Part shown: in pieces, positions 46,815-55,708 of the stretch | Position numbering within the stretch: position 1 is the stretch's first letter | Layout of the letters: the number at the start of each line of letters is the position of its first letter | From: Melastoma dodecandrum | Taxonomy: Eukaryota > Streptophyta > Magnoliopsida > Myrtales > Melastomataceae | DNA: 64,000 nucleotides | NCBI GenBank assembly: GCA_029817715.1 | Contig: JARUPY010000292.1 | Span: 1,572,001-1,636,000 of the forward strand | Direction of reading: 5' to 3' | Translations under genes and position numbers: made by a program | Notes under the pieces: generated by a model | The model's database searches: none | What the model saw: the letters and a program-made list of their open reading frames with translations, nothing else | What the model was told of the DNA's origin: nothing

Positions 46815-47447
46815 TTACGGAGCGGCCTTGAACTCGCCCTCGATGCGCAACGTCACCTCGTCGCCGAGCTGCGGCAGGTAGGCGTTGATGCCGAACTCCG
46901 AGCGCTTGATCATCGCACGCCCGTCGAAGCCCACCGTGTAGCGTTGATCCACCGGGTGGATGCCGGCCTGGTTGAAGGTCGCGTCGATGGCGAGCGGCCG
47001 GACGATGCCGCGCAGGTTCAGGTCACCGGTGATCCGGGCGGTGGTCGGGCTCGTCGGCTCGACCTTGGTGGCGGTGAAGCTGGCGGTGGGAAACTTGGCC
47101 GTGTCGAAGAAGTCGGGCGTCGCGAGGCGCGCGTCGAGGCGCGCGTTGCCGGTGATGACGCCGCCGAGGGGCACGCTGACCGTCAGCTGGCTCTTGTCCG
47201 GAGCCTTCGGATCGAGGGTCAGCGTACCGGTCAGGCCCGCGAACTGGCCGTAATAGGTCGAATAGCCGAGATGCGAGACCGACCACGTGATCTTGCCATG
47301 ATCGGGATCGAGCACGTAGGCCCCCGGCCGAACCTGGGTCGGATCCGCGCTCGGAACGACCGGCGCACCCTTGCCGGCCGGCTCGTCGGCCGCCTGGACC
47401 GGGCTCAGGCAGAGGAGGCCGATCAGGGCGAGAAGTGGCGCGCGCAT
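46815..47447 (-). CDS. YceI-family periplasmic protein
   Basis: A 210-residue protein with a signal peptide (LLALIGLLCLSPVQA) and a lipocalin-like YceI domain: YVLDPDHGKITWSVSHLGYS, LTVSVPLGGVITGNARLDAR, FFDTAKFPTASFTATKVEPT and ITGDLNLRGIVRPLAIDATF. YceI proteins bind isoprenoid or other lipid molecules in the periplasm. The ATG at 47447 has GGGGGA six bases upstream. It is divergent from ruvA. Confidence 0.88.
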   Translation of the reverse strand: MRAPLLALIGLLCLSPVQAADEPAGKGAPVVPSADPTQVRPGAYVLDPDHGKITWSVSHLGYSTYYGQFAGLTGTLTLDPKAPDKSQLTVSVPLGGVITGNARLDARLATPDFFDTAKFPTASFTATKVEPTSPTTARITGDLNLRGIVRPLAIDATFNQAGIHPVDQRYTVGFDGRAMIKRSEFGINAYLPQLGDEVTLRIEGEFKAAP

Positions 47448-47582
47448 TCGTGTCCCCCGGTGCGCGGCCAAGCCTGGGCGGCGCGGCGCCCCTGATTTCA
47501 CGAAGTCCCGGCGGGCTCAAGCGCGTCTGGCGAACCCCGGCTGGCTTCTGTAGGCAGTCCAGACCAGCGGGCAGGCGTCGAA

Positions 47583-48200
47583 ATGATCGGAAAACTCAAG
47601 GGCCTCGTGGATTCCTTCGGCGAGGATTTCGTGATCCTCGACGTCTCCGGGGTCGGATATGTCGTGCATTGCTCGGCGCGGACCCTCCAGCGCATGCCTA
47701 AGGTCGGCGAGCCGGCGGACCTCGCGATCGAGACCCATGTCCGCGAGGACATGATCCGCCTCTACGGCTTCCGGTCCGATGCCGAGCGGGAATGGTTCCG
47801 GCTGCTTCAGACCGTGCAGGGCGTGGGTGCTCGCGTGGCCCTCGGCGTCCTCTCCGTGCTCGAGCCAGAGGCACTGGCCGCCGCCATCGCCACCGGCGAC
47901 AAGGGCGCGATCAGCCGCGCCCCCGGCGTCGGCCCCCGCCTCGCCGCCCGGCTGGCGGCCGAGCTGAAGGACAAGGCGCCGACCTTCGCCCCGCTCGATC
48001 CGGCCCTCGTGGCCCTCACCGGCGCCGTGGCGGAGGGCGCGGCCCCGCAACCGGTGGCGGATGCCGTCTCGGCTCTGGTCAATCTCGGCTATCCGCAGGT
48101 CCAGGCCGCCGCCGCCATTTCGGCCGCGCTCAAAGGCGCGGGCGACGGCGCCGAGGCGAAGGTTCTCATCCGCCTGGGCCTGCGCGAGCTCGCACGCTGA
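47583..48200 (+). CDS. ruvA: Holliday junction branch migration protein RuvA
   Basis: Binds Holliday junctions as a tetramer and recruits RuvB. The 205-residue product starts [20 protein letters not shown], has the helix-hairpin-helix pair ([40 protein letters not shown]) and a C-terminal domain III ([20 protein letters not shown]) that contacts RuvB. In most alphaproteobacteria it lies in a ruvCAB cluster; here YceI is upstream and bfd downstream, so ruvC and ruvB must be elsewhere. Confidence 0.93.
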   Translation: MIGKLKGLVDSFGEDFVILDVSGVGYVVHCSARTLQRMPKVGEPADLAIETHVREDMIRLYGFRSDAEREWFRLLQTVQGVGARVALGVLSVLEPEALAAAIATGDKGAISRAPGVGPRLAARLAAELKDKAPTFAPLDPALVALTGAVAEGAAPQPVADAVSALVNLGYPQVQAAAAISAALKGAGDGAEAKVLIRLGLRELAR

Positions 48201-48291
48201 GCATCGCGCACCGAATCTTTGGCGCCCACTTTGATCGCACGCCCTTGACCCGCGCGGGCCGCGGTGCCATGTCCGCCGCAGCCGGTAAAAC

Positions 48292-48316
48292 ATTGAAAAG
48301 CAAGCTACTTTTCAAT
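48292..48316. promoter_or_regulatory. Perfect inverted repeat upstream of bfd-bfr
   Basis: ATTGAAAAG (48292-48300) and CTTTTCAAT (48308-48316) are exactly complementary around a 7-base spacer, in an AT-rich island that stands out from the GC-rich surroundings. It is about 80 bases before the bfd start. As DNA it resembles an operator for an iron regulator of the Irr/Fur or RirA type; as RNA it would make a weak hairpin followed by CTTTCT, so a terminator for ruvA is possible too. Confidence 0.55.
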
Positions 48317-48393
48317 CTTTCTAATCTGGCGCGGGTGCCCGGCACGATGCAGAAGTCGCGGCGGGCACGGGGATGGCGGGATTTGCGGGACGC

Positions 48394-48678
48394 ATGATCG
48401 TCTGTTCGTGCAATGTCATCTCGGACGGCGCCGTCCGCGATTGCCTCGGCGCCGGACCCGGCTGCCCGCGCACCCCCGCGCAGGTCTACGAGTGCCTCGG
48501 CTGCAGCCCGAAATGCGGGCGCTGCGCCCGGACCATCCGGGCGATCATGCAGAGCGCCCTGGGCTCGGTGGCCGGCCCGCTGCCGGCCATCGAGGGCACG
48601 CATTCCTGCACCACGGCTTGCGCCAGCGCCTGCAGTTTGGTGAAATTCCAATCTGCGGATGAGGGAGTCGCGGCCTGA
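48394..48678 (+). CDS. bfd: Bacterioferritin-associated ferredoxin (Bfd-like [2Fe-2S] protein)
   Basis: Small [2Fe-2S] protein that reduces bacterioferritin so that stored iron can leave. From the ATG at 48394 it has 94 residues and starts MIVCSCNVISDGAVRDCLGA. The cluster ligands are C4, C6, C41 and C44, with the domain motif YECLGCSPKCGRCARTI. A C-terminal tail with extra Cys (HSCTTACASACSLVKF) goes beyond the usual 60-70 residues. An ATG at 48373 is an alternative start. bfr follows 44 bases later. Confidence 0.9.
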   Translation: MIVCSCNVISDGAVRDCLGAGPGCPRTPAQVYECLGCSPKCGRCARTIRAIMQSALGSVAGPLPAIEGTHSCTTACASACSLVKFQSADEGVAA

Positions 48679-48722
48679 TGCTTCTGCCCCCCGCCTGACG
48701 ACACGGTAAGGAGTACGGGGGC

Positions 48723-49220
48723 ATGAAGGGAGACACCAAGGTCATCGAGTATCTCAATCGCGGCTTGCGCAGCGAATTGACCGCGGTGAGCCAGTATTGG
48801 CTGCATTTCCGCATGCTCAATGACTGGGGCTATATCGACCTGGCCAAATTCTGGCGCAAGGAGTCGATCGAGGAGATGAACCACGCCGACCGGTTCATCG
48901 ACCGGATCCTGTTCCTCGACGGCTTCCCGAACCTGCAGGAACTCGACCCGCTGCGGATCGGCCAGAACGTCCAGGAGATCCTGGAATGCGATCTCGCCGC
49001 CGAGAACGAGGCCCGCCGCCTCTATCTCGAGGCCGCGCAGTATTCCGAATCCATCAACGATCGCGTCTCGAAGGTCCTGTTCGAGGATCTGGCGGCCGAC
49101 GAGGAAGGCCACATAGACTTCCTCGAGACGCAGCTGGGGCTCATCAAGCAGGTCGGCCTGCCGCTCTACGCGCAGAAGCACATCGGCGGCCTGGAGCAGA
49201 TCGCGCCCGAGAAGGAGTGA
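48723..49220 (+). CDS. bfr: Bacterioferritin
   Basis: Haem-containing 24-subunit iron store, 165 residues. The ferroxidase ligands are all present: E18, E51, H54, E94, E127 and H130. The haem-ligand Met52 is in IEEMNHADR. The start [20 protein letters not shown] is canonical. It is directly downstream of bfd, with which it should form one operon under an iron-responsive signal; the inverted repeat at 48292-48316 is a candidate. AAGGAG lies 9-10 bases before the ATG. Confidence 0.96.
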   Translation: MKGDTKVIEYLNRGLRSELTAVSQYWLHFRMLNDWGYIDLAKFWRKESIEEMNHADRFIDRILFLDGFPNLQELDPLRIGQNVQEILECDLAAENEARRLYLEAAQYSESINDRVSKVLFEDLAADEEGHIDFLETQLGLIKQVGLPLYAQKHIGGLEQIAPEKE

Positions 49221-49309
49221 GGTCGTCCGGCCCTCCGAGTCGCCCCGGCGGCTCGGAGGGCCGCGGACACGGCGGGGAGGGCCCGGCGCGGCCCGGCCCT
49301 CCCTTGCCG

Positions 49310-50128
49310 ATGACGGAGATGGGAATCGGGATGCGGCTCGTGGTGGTCGGCGCCGACGGGCGCATGGGGCGGATGCTGGTGCGCGCGGTGGCGGAAGCCG
49401 AGGGCGTAATCCTCTCGGCGGCGATCGAGCGCGCGGGCTCGCCCGTCCTGGGACAGGATGCCGGGACGCTCGCGGGTCTTCCGGCCCTGGATGTTCCCGT
49501 GACCGACGATCCGCTCGCCGCCTTCGCGGCCGCCGACGGCGTGCTGGACTTCACCGTGCCGGCCGCCACCGTGGCCTTCGCGGAACTCGCCGCGCAGGCG
49601 CGCATCGTCCACGTCGTCGGGACGACCGGCCTGTCGGAGGAAGATCTGGCGAATCTGAAGGCGGCGTCTTATCATGCCCGCATCGTACAGTCGGGCAACA
49701 TGTCCCTCGGCATCAACCTGATGGCCGAGCTCGTCCGGCGGGTGGCCATGTCGCTCGGCGCGGATTTCGACATCGAGATTAGCGAGATGCATCATCGCAT
49801 GAAGGTCGATGCACCCTCAGGAACCGCGCTGCTGCTGGGCGAGGCCGCCGCCGAGGGCCGCGGGGTGGAACTCAAGTCCGTGCGCGTCTCGACCCGGGAC
49901 GGCATCACGGGTGCCCGCAAGCCCGGCGATATCGGCTTCGCGACCCTGCGGGGCGGCACGGTGGTCGGCGACCACAGCGTGATCTTCGCCGGACCGGGCG
50001 AGAGCCTGACGATCAGTCACCACGCCGCCGACCGCGGCCTCTTCGCGACGGGGGCCGTCAAGGCGGCGCTCTGGGCCCATCCGAAGCCACCGGGTCTCTA
50101 CGCCATGACGGACGTTCTCGGCCTGTGA
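49310..50128 (+). CDS. dapB: 4-hydroxy-tetrahydrodipicolinate reductase
   Basis: NAD(P)H-dependent step of lysine and diaminopimelate synthesis. The nucleotide motif is [16 protein letters not shown], the active-site signature is [20 protein letters not shown] (SEMHHxxKxDAPSGTA), and GTTGLSEED and [15 protein letters not shown] are conserved. About 272 residues from 49310. ATGs at 49319 and 49331 (MRLVVVGA) are alternatives; none has an ideal ribosome-binding site. It overlaps gpmA by 4 bases (GTGA). Confidence 0.94.
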   Translation: MTEMGIGMRLVVVGADGRMGRMLVRAVAEAEGVILSAAIERAGSPVLGQDAGTLAGLPALDVPVTDDPLAAFAAADGVLDFTVPAATVAFAELAAQARIVHVVGTTGLSEEDLANLKAASYHARIVQSGNMSLGINLMAELVRRVAMSLGADFDIEISEMHHRMKVDAPSGTALLLGEAAAEGRGVELKSVRVSTRDGITGARKPGDIGFATLRGGTVVGDHSVIFAGPGESLTISHHAADRGLFATGAVKAALWAHPKPPGLYAMTDVLGL

Positions 50129-50784
50129 CCAGCGCAGCTGCCTCCATGAAACGCCTCCTCGTCCTCGTCCGGCATGGGCAGAGCGAGTGGAACCTCAAGA
50201 ACCTGTTCACGGGCTGGCGCGACCCCGGTCTCACCGAGCGTGGCGTCGAAGAGGCCGTGAAGGCCGGGCGCTGGCTGAAGGGCGAGGGCTACGGCTTCGA
50301 CGTCGCCTTCACCTCCGAGCTCGTTCGCGCGCAGCGCACCTGTTCGCTGATCCTGGACGAGATGGGCCTGCCGGACATTCCGGTTCTGCGCGACCGGGCT
50401 CTGAATGAGCGTGACTACGGCGACCTCTCCGGCCTCAACAAGGACGACGCCCGCGCCAAGTGGGGCGCGGAGCAGGTGCATACCTGGCGCCGCTCCTACG
50501 ACGTGCGGCCGCCCGGAGGCGAGAGCCTGAAGGACACGGCCGCGCGGGTGCTGCCGTGCTACATCGCGGCGATCCTGCCCCGCGTGATGCGCGGCGAGCG
50601 GGTGCTGGTGGCGGCCCACGGCAATTCGCTGCGCGCCCTGGTGATGGTGCTCGATAGCCTGGACGGCGACACGGTTCCCGATCTCCAGATCAAGACGGGC
50701 GTGCCGCTGGTCTACCGCCTGAATGCCGACACGACGGTCGCGTCGAAGACCGTTCTCACCCGGGACGGCGACGCGGGTCCCTGA
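50125..50784 (+). CDS. gpmA: 2,3-bisphosphoglycerate-dependent phosphoglycerate mutase
   Basis: Interconverts 2- and 3-phosphoglycerate in glycolysis and in the serine cycle. The 219-residue product has the phosphohistidine motif [40 protein letters not shown], and the second His in [12 protein letters not shown]. It is shorter than E. coli GpmA (250), as usual for alphaproteobacteria. The start is either the GTG at 50125 overlapping dapB or the ATG at 50146. alkB begins at the base after its stop codon. Confidence 0.94.
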   Translation: MTSAAASMKRLLVLVRHGQSEWNLKNLFTGWRDPGLTERGVEEAVKAGRWLKGEGYGFDVAFTSELVRAQRTCSLILDEMGLPDIPVLRDRALNERDYGDLSGLNKDDARAKWGAEQVHTWRRSYDVRPPGGESLKDTAARVLPCYIAAILPRVMRGERVLVAAHGNSLRALVMVLDSLDGDTVPDLQIKTGVPLVYRLNADTTVASKTVLTRDGDAGP

Positions 50785-51435
50785 GTGGCAATCGAGCTCG
50801 TTCCCGGGCTGCGCCACTATCCGGGCTATCTCGATGCGGCGGCCCGCGCCCGTCTGGCGGACGAGATCGCCGCGATCCTCGACGATGCCCCGCCCTTCAC
50901 CCCGCGGATGCCGCGCACCGGCAAGCCGTTCTCCGTGCGGATGTCGAATGCCGGGCCGCTCGGCTGGGTCTCGGACGTCCGGGGCTACCGCTATCAGCCG
51001 GCACATCCGGAGACCGGTCGGCCCTGGCCCGCGATCCCGCCGACCGCCCGCGCAGCCTGGGCCGCGCTGGCCGCGTGTCCGGCCGAGCCTGAGGCCTGCC
51101 TGATCAACCTCTACGATCCGGCCGCCCGCATGGGCCTGCACCAGGATCGGGACGAGGCCGAGTTCTCCGCCCCGGTCGTCTCCCTCTCGCTCGGTGCCGA
51201 CGCCCTGTTCCGCTACGGCGGTCTGCGGCGCACCGATCCGACGCGCTCGATCCGCCTGTCGTCGGGCGATGCGCTCGTGCTCGGCGGCGCCGCACGCTTG
51301 ATCTTCCACGGGGTCGACCGGCTGTATCCGCCGACCGGCGATCTCCTCGCGGAGGAAATCTTGCCGGCTGGGCTGCCATCGGGCGGTCGCTGCAACCTCA
51401 CGCTCCGGCGTGTGACCGTGTGCGGAGCGCCGTGA
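50785..51435 (+). CDS. alkB: AlkB-type DNA repair dioxygenase
   Basis: Fe(II)/2-oxoglutarate-dependent enzyme that removes alkyl groups from DNA or RNA bases. The 216-residue protein has the iron ligands in NLYDPAARMGLHQDRDE (HxD) and in ARLIFHGVDRLYP (third His), and the 2-oxoglutarate Arg in RCNLTLRRV. The substrate-side segment FSVRMSNAGPLGWVSDVRGY is also typical. It starts with a GTG immediately after the gpmA stop, so expression depends on dapB-gpmA transcription unless an internal promoter exists. Confidence 0.93.
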   Translation: MAIELVPGLRHYPGYLDAAARARLADEIAAILDDAPPFTPRMPRTGKPFSVRMSNAGPLGWVSDVRGYRYQPAHPETGRPWPAIPPTARAAWAALAACPAEPEACLINLYDPAARMGLHQDRDEAEFSAPVVSLSLGADALFRYGGLRRTDPTRSIRLSSGDALVLGGAARLIFHGVDRLYPPTGDLLAEEILPAGLPSGGRCNLTLRRVTVCGAP

Positions 51436-51587
51436 GCGGAGGCGGTCCGCGCGACCGCCTCCGCGCGGTCTCCCTTCATCGTGATGACGGCCGACGTGCG
51501 CGATCCGCTTGACAGATCAGGTCGTCGGGCCGACCCATCGCGGTCGAAGAACGCCTGGAGCGCGTTCGAGAGGAGAACCGTTTTCCG

Positions 51588-52556
51588 ATGCTGGTGCGCA
51601 ACCTGACGCTGCATCTCGAACGCGTTCTCTGCGCGGCCGCGCTGGCGGCCAGCCTCGGTGGCGCCGCCCGAGCCGGCGATCTCATCTACCCGCCGGGCTC
51701 CCGCTTCGGCTTCGAACCGCCCGCCGACATGGTGCTGTCGCGGCGTTTCTCGGGCTTCGAGCGCAAGGAAGGCGGTGCCACCGTCTCGGTCGTCGAACTG
51801 CCGCCGAACGCCTTCGCGGAACTCGTCAGCGGCTTCACCGACGCCAACCTCCTGAGCCAGGGATTTGCGGTCGAGAAGCGCGAGGAGGTCAAGGTCGGCG
51901 ACAACGAGGGCATGCTCTACACCGGCGAGCAGCCCGCGGATCCCAATGCCGCCGCCCCGGCGATCCGCAAGTGGATCCTCGTCATCGGCGCCCCCAGCGT
52001 GACCGGCCTCGTCATCGCGCAGGCGCTGCCCGATGCGGAGACCGAGGAGACGATGCGCAAGATGGTGACCGGCGTCACCCTGCGGGCCGCCCTCAGCCTG
52101 GATCAGCAGGTCGACGCGCTGCCCTTCCGCATCGGCGACATGGCGGGCTTCCGGCCCGTCCGGGTGCTGGCCGGCAACTCGGTCCTGCTGACCCAGGGTC
52201 CCAAGGACCAGATGCAGAACCTCGAACAGCCGATCCTGGTTCTGGCCCAGGCCGTACAGCAGCCGCCGACCGCCGAGCAGCGCGACGGCTTCGCCCGGGC
52301 GGCCCTGGCGTCGAACCAGACGCTGAAGGATTTCGTGATCGAGCGGGCGCAGAGCTACCGCTCGAACGGGGTCGACTGGCACGAGATCGTGGCCCGGGCC
52401 ACCGACCAGCCCACCAACCTGCCGGTGGTAGTGTCGCAGACCATCCGCTTCAACCCGGACGGTTATCTGCGCGCGCTCGGCGTCGTGCGCGAGGACCAGC
52501 GGACCGGAGTGCTCGCCAAGTTCCGCGAGGTCGTGGACAGCGTGCAGCTGAAGTAG
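51588..52556 (+). CDS. Exported protein of unknown function
   Basis: A 322-residue protein with a signal peptide (RVLCAAALAASLGGAARA, mature start at GDLIYPPG). The mature part looks like a soluble alpha/beta domain with no recognised family; notable pieces are GSRFGFEPPADMVLSRRFSG, ELPPNAFAELVSGFTDANLL, and VVSQTIRFNPDGYLRALGVV near the end. There are no Cys in the mature part. The ATG follows GAGAGGAG. A weak TTGACA is found at 51509-51514. It converges on the ggt-like gene, whose end is 4 bases away. Confidence 0.72.
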   Translation: MLVRNLTLHLERVLCAAALAASLGGAARAGDLIYPPGSRFGFEPPADMVLSRRFSGFERKEGGATVSVVELPPNAFAELVSGFTDANLLSQGFAVEKREEVKVGDNEGMLYTGEQPADPNAAAPAIRKWILVIGAPSVTGLVIAQALPDAETEETMRKMVTGVTLRAALSLDQQVDALPFRIGDMAGFRPVRVLAGNSVLLTQGPKDQMQNLEQPILVLAQAVQQPPTAEQRDGFARAALASNQTLKDFVIERAQSYRSNGVDWHEIVARATDQPTNLPVVVSQTIRFNPDGYLRALGVVREDQRTGVLAKFREVVDSVQLK

Positions 52557-52560
52557 CGCC

Positions 52561-54180
52561 TCACCAGACTGCGGCCTGCCCGTCCCGGCGGGGGTCGCTC
52601 GCCGCCACGTAGCCCTCGACCGCCGGATCGCCCATCCGCCAGATGAACTGGCCGGCGCCGAAATCCTGGTAGCTGTCCTCGATCACCTCGAGCCGGTGGC
52701 CGAGCGCCTTCAGCCGGTCGACGGTCGCGGCCGGCATCGCGGACTCGACGTTGATGTGGAGGCCCTCGCTCACGCGCCAGCGCGGCGCGTCGCAGGCGGC
52801 CTGCGGGTTCTGGCCGTGGTCGAGCATCCGCACCAGGGTCTGGACGTGCCCCTGCGGCTGCATGTTGCCGCCCATCACACCAAAACTCATCACCGGCGCG
52901 CCGTCCCGCGTGAGGAAGCCCGGGATGATGGTGTGGAACGGCCGCTTGCCGGGCGCGACGACGTTCGGGCTCTCGGGATCGAGCACGAAGCCGTAGCCGC
53001 GGTTCTGCAGCGAGAGACCCCAGCCCGGCACCACCACGCCGGAGCCGAAGCCCATGTAGTTCGACTGGATGAAGCTCACCATCATGCCGGATTCGTCGGC
53101 CGCGGTGAGGTAGATCGTGCCGCCCGACGGCGGCTTGCCGGGGCCGAACACCTGGGCGCGGTTCCGGTCGATCCGCTTCGCGCGGTCCGCGAGGTAGGCC
53201 GGATCGAGCATCGCCTCCGGCGTCACGTCCATCCCGCGGGGGTCGGCAACGTAGCGGTAGGTGTCGCTGAATGCGAGCTTCATCGCCTCGATCTGAAGAT
53301 GCTGCGCCTCCGGGCCATCGACGGGCAGGCCGGCGAGATCGAAATGCGCCAGGATGCCGAGCGCGATCTGCGCCGCGATGCCCTGGCCGTTCGGCGGGAT
53401 CTCGTGCAGCGTGTAGCCACGGTAATCCTGGGCTGTCGGCGTGACCCATTCGGGCCTATAGGCGGCGAGGTCGGCCTCCGTCATGGCGCCGCCGTTCGCC
53501 CGCGCATGCGCGGCGATCGCCGCGGCGATCTCACCCCGGTAGAAGGCTTCGCCCTTGGTCTCGCCGATCAGCCGCAGGGTCTTCTCGGCGCCGGGGAAGG
53601 TCACCAGCTCGCCGACCTCCGGCGCCCGCCCCTTCGGCAGGAAGAACTCCGCAAACCCCGGCTGGCGGGTGATGGCCTCGACCCGGGCGGCGGCCGCCCA
53701 TTTCTGCTGCACGACGACGGGGGCGAGATAGCCCCGCTCGGCGATGCGGATCGCCGGCTGCATCAGGTCGGCAAAGGGGAGGCGGCCGAAGCGCTCGCTC
53801 AGCGCCACCCAGGCGGCGACCGCGCCCGGGACGGTCACGGAATCCCAGCCGCGCATCGGCGGCCGCTCGGCCGGCCCGTACTTCTTGAGGAAGTAGTCCC
53901 GGGTCCAGGCGGCCGGCGCGCCGCCCGAGGCGTTGAGGCCGTGAAGTTGTTTGCCATCCCACAGGATGCAGAAGGCGTCGGAGCCCAGCCCGTTGCTGCA
54001 CGGCTCGGTCACGGTCTTGGCGGCGGCGGTCGCAATGGCGGCGTCCACGGCGTTGCCGCCGGCCTGGAGCATCTGGATGCCGGCTTGCGCGGCGAGGGCG
54101 TGGGAGGTCGCCACGCAGTTGCGCCCGAACATCGGCATGCGCAGCGACGGATACCCGGTCGCCCAGTCGAACGGCTTCAT
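52561..54180 (-). CDS. Gamma-glutamyltransferase family protein
   Basis: N-terminal-nucleophile hydrolase related to gamma-glutamyltranspeptidase, about 539 residues. The N-terminal domain has AAQAGIQMLQAGGNAVDAAI, DAFCILWDGKQLHGLNASGG and FGRLPFADLMQPAIRIAERG. The likely self-cleavage site is the Thr in PSGGTIYLTAADESGMMVSF, so mature large and small subunits would form. Glutathione turnover or amide hydrolysis is expected, but this branch is often of uncertain specificity. No signal peptide is visible, unlike E. coli Ggt, so it may be cytoplasmic. ATGs at 54180 and 54189 are both possible. Confidence 0.87.
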   Translation of the reverse strand: MKPFDWATGYPSLRMPMFGRNCVATSHALAAQAGIQMLQAGGNAVDAAIATAAAKTVTEPCSNGLGSDAFCILWDGKQLHGLNASGGAPAAWTRDYFLKKYGPAERPPMRGWDSVTVPGAVAAWVALSERFGRLPFADLMQPAIRIAERGYLAPVVVQQKWAAAARVEAITRQPGFAEFFLPKGRAPEVGELVTFPGAEKTLRLIGETKGEAFYRGEIAAAIAAHARANGGAMTEADLAAYRPEWVTPTAQDYRGYTLHEIPPNGQGIAAQIALGILAHFDLAGLPVDGPEAQHLQIEAMKLAFSDTYRYVADPRGMDVTPEAMLDPAYLADRAKRIDRNRAQVFGPGKPPSGGTIYLTAADESGMMVSFIQSNYMGFGSGVVVPGWGLSLQNRGYGFVLDPESPNVVAPGKRPFHTIIPGFLTRDGAPVMSFGVMGGNMQPQGHVQTLVRMLDHGQNPQAACDAPRWRVSEGLHINVESAMPAATVDRLKALGHRLEVIEDSYQDFGAGQFIWRMGDPAVEGYVAASDPRRDGQAAVW

Positions 54181-54336
54181 GGCCACCATCCCGTCAGCGG
54201 CAGCCGGCGCGGCTGCTCCGCGTGGCATACAGCATAACCGAAGCGCGTGAAGTCCGCGACGAACAGGCCCAAAACGAAACGCGCGGACCCGAGGGTCCGC
54301 GCGCGGCAACCGTCGATGCGTGTGGGGCAGGGCGCC

Positions 54337-54753
54337 TCAGTACGGGCGGCCGTAGAGCGGCGAGGTCGGATCCAGCCGGTCCACGAACGAGAGGTCGACG
54401 TTGCGGATCGCCGAGGAGCGGGCGCCGATGAACGGACCGTTGGTGATCGGATCCGGCAGGATCCCGCGGCCGAAGCGGTCGGTCGGGCCGTAGGGCGGCG
54501 TCAGCTGATTGGAGGCCGCGATCAGGTAGGGGTTCAGGGCCGGGTTGCGCGAGCCGCCGGCGCCCGGAACGTTGGAGGTCAGCGGCACGTTGCCGGCATC
54601 GAGCCAGCTGCGCGGACGCACCCGGATCGGGAGCGGGCGGCTGACGCTGTAGATCGGTCCGCGAACGAAGCCGTCCTGCGCCTGGGCCGGAGCGGCGGCG
54701 CCGAAGCCGGCAGCGGCGATGACACCGAGAAGTGCGATCCTGAGCGAGCGCAT
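54337..54753 (-). CDS. Exported protein of unknown function
   Basis: A 138-residue protein with a signal peptide (LRIALLGVIAAAGFGAAAPAQA, cleavage before QDGF). The mature part is rich in Pro, Arg and Asn and contains VRGPIYSVSRPLPIRVRPRS and LNPYLIAASNQLTPPYGPTD. No Cys and no recognised domain are present. It lies in an AT-richer spot after the 54890 gene, about 135 bases downstream on the same strand, and before the ggt-like gene. Confidence 0.68.
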   Translation of the reverse strand: MRSLRIALLGVIAAAGFGAAAPAQAQDGFVRGPIYSVSRPLPIRVRPRSWLDAGNVPLTSNVPGAGGSRNPALNPYLIAASNQLTPPYGPTDRFGRGILPDPITNGPFIGARSSAIRNVDLSFVDRLDPTSPLYGRPY

Positions 54754-54889
54754 GGCTAACCTTGCGTGTGAGTGCCACCAGTATGGCGACCGAAGCTTAA
54801 CAGTTCGCCGCCTTTGACGATAAGACGCTTGGGCGAGGCTGTTGTTCCGCCCTTATGGCTGAGCTTGTACGATTTGCCACATTCGGGCC

Positions 54890-55708
54890 TTATTTTTTGT
54901 TTCGCGCGCGTCGCGCGGTCGATCCGTGTCGGCCGGCAGCTTCGGCACCCGCGCCGATCGGAGCGCAAGGACGCTCCGACGCGGCCGAGAAGGCGGCCGT
55001 CGCCTCGGGATCGGCGAGGTCGACGAGGCTCAGCGCGTCGAGGGTGCAGCCCAAGGACTCGGCGCTTGGGGGATGCCCGAGCGGCGCGCAGGACCATCCG
55101 TCGAGGCGGAACGATGCGGCATCGCGTGTGACGAACCCCGCACAGGTCCGCTGGTCGGTTCCGCCGAAGGTCACGTCGAGGGTCTCGACCATGCCGAACT
55201 TCGTGGCGATCTGACCGCGCGCGCCGGTCCGCACGACCGAAAGCGCCGGCCCGTCGAGGATGGGTCCGCCCGCCGCGCGGCGGGCCATGAGCACGAACAG
55301 CGTCGGCGCTTGGCCCGCAGACGTGCCGCGCGTGAGGGTGATCCGCAGGGCGGGCGCTTCGTCGGCGGCGAAATCACCGCGACTCAGCGTATCCTCCCGC
55401 AGGCCCGTCCGCGGATCGAAGCGAGCCGCGACGCGTACGGGATCGAGCCCGGCTTCTGCGACACCGAAGCGGACGGCGAGCACCACGGGCGCCGCCGGAA
55501 CCGCCTGCGTCGATGGCACGAACGGCGCTGCGGTCTGCTGTCCGGATCGCGACCTCGGTTCGCCGGGTCGCCACGCGCAGACACAAAGGATCGAGATCAG
55601 GGCCGAGGCCACAGCCATGCGCAGGACGAGGGCGCCCGGCGACCAGGTCCGCCAAGCGGACAGGCTGGGTTCGAACCGATCGACCGTGTGGGCTGATTCG
55701 AAGGGCAT
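54890..55708 (-). CDS. Membrane-anchored protein of unknown function
   Basis: A 272-residue protein. Residues 24-45 (GALVLRMAVASALISILCVC) form a signal anchor, followed by a Pro/Ala linker and a domain without a recognised family, with FGVAEAGLDPVRVAARFDPR, LRITLTRGTSAGQAPTLFVL and VRTGARGQIATKFGMVETLD. Two Cys occur late (QRTCAGFVTRD; GWSCAPLGHP). It is probably periplasmic. It is divergent from asd across a 518-base spacer. A strongly basic C-terminus (ARRARNKK) is unusual. Confidence 0.65.
   Translation of the reverse strand: MPFESAHTVDRFEPSLSAWRTWSPGALVLRMAVASALISILCVCAWRPGEPRSRSGQQTAAPFVPSTQAVPAAPVVLAVRFGVAEAGLDPVRVAARFDPRTGLREDTLSRGDFAADEAPALRITLTRGTSAGQAPTLFVLMARRAAGGPILDGPALSVVRTGARGQIATKFGMVETLDVTFGGTDQRTCAGFVTRDAASFRLDGWSCAPLGHPPSAESLGCTLDALSLVDLADPEATAAFSAASERPCAPIGAGAEAAGRHGSTARRARNKK

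Noticed and set aside
52696..54237. 513-codon plus-strand frame opposite the gamma-glutamyltransferase gene
   Set aside because: It is an antisense artefact; the minus-strand protein has full family motifs.
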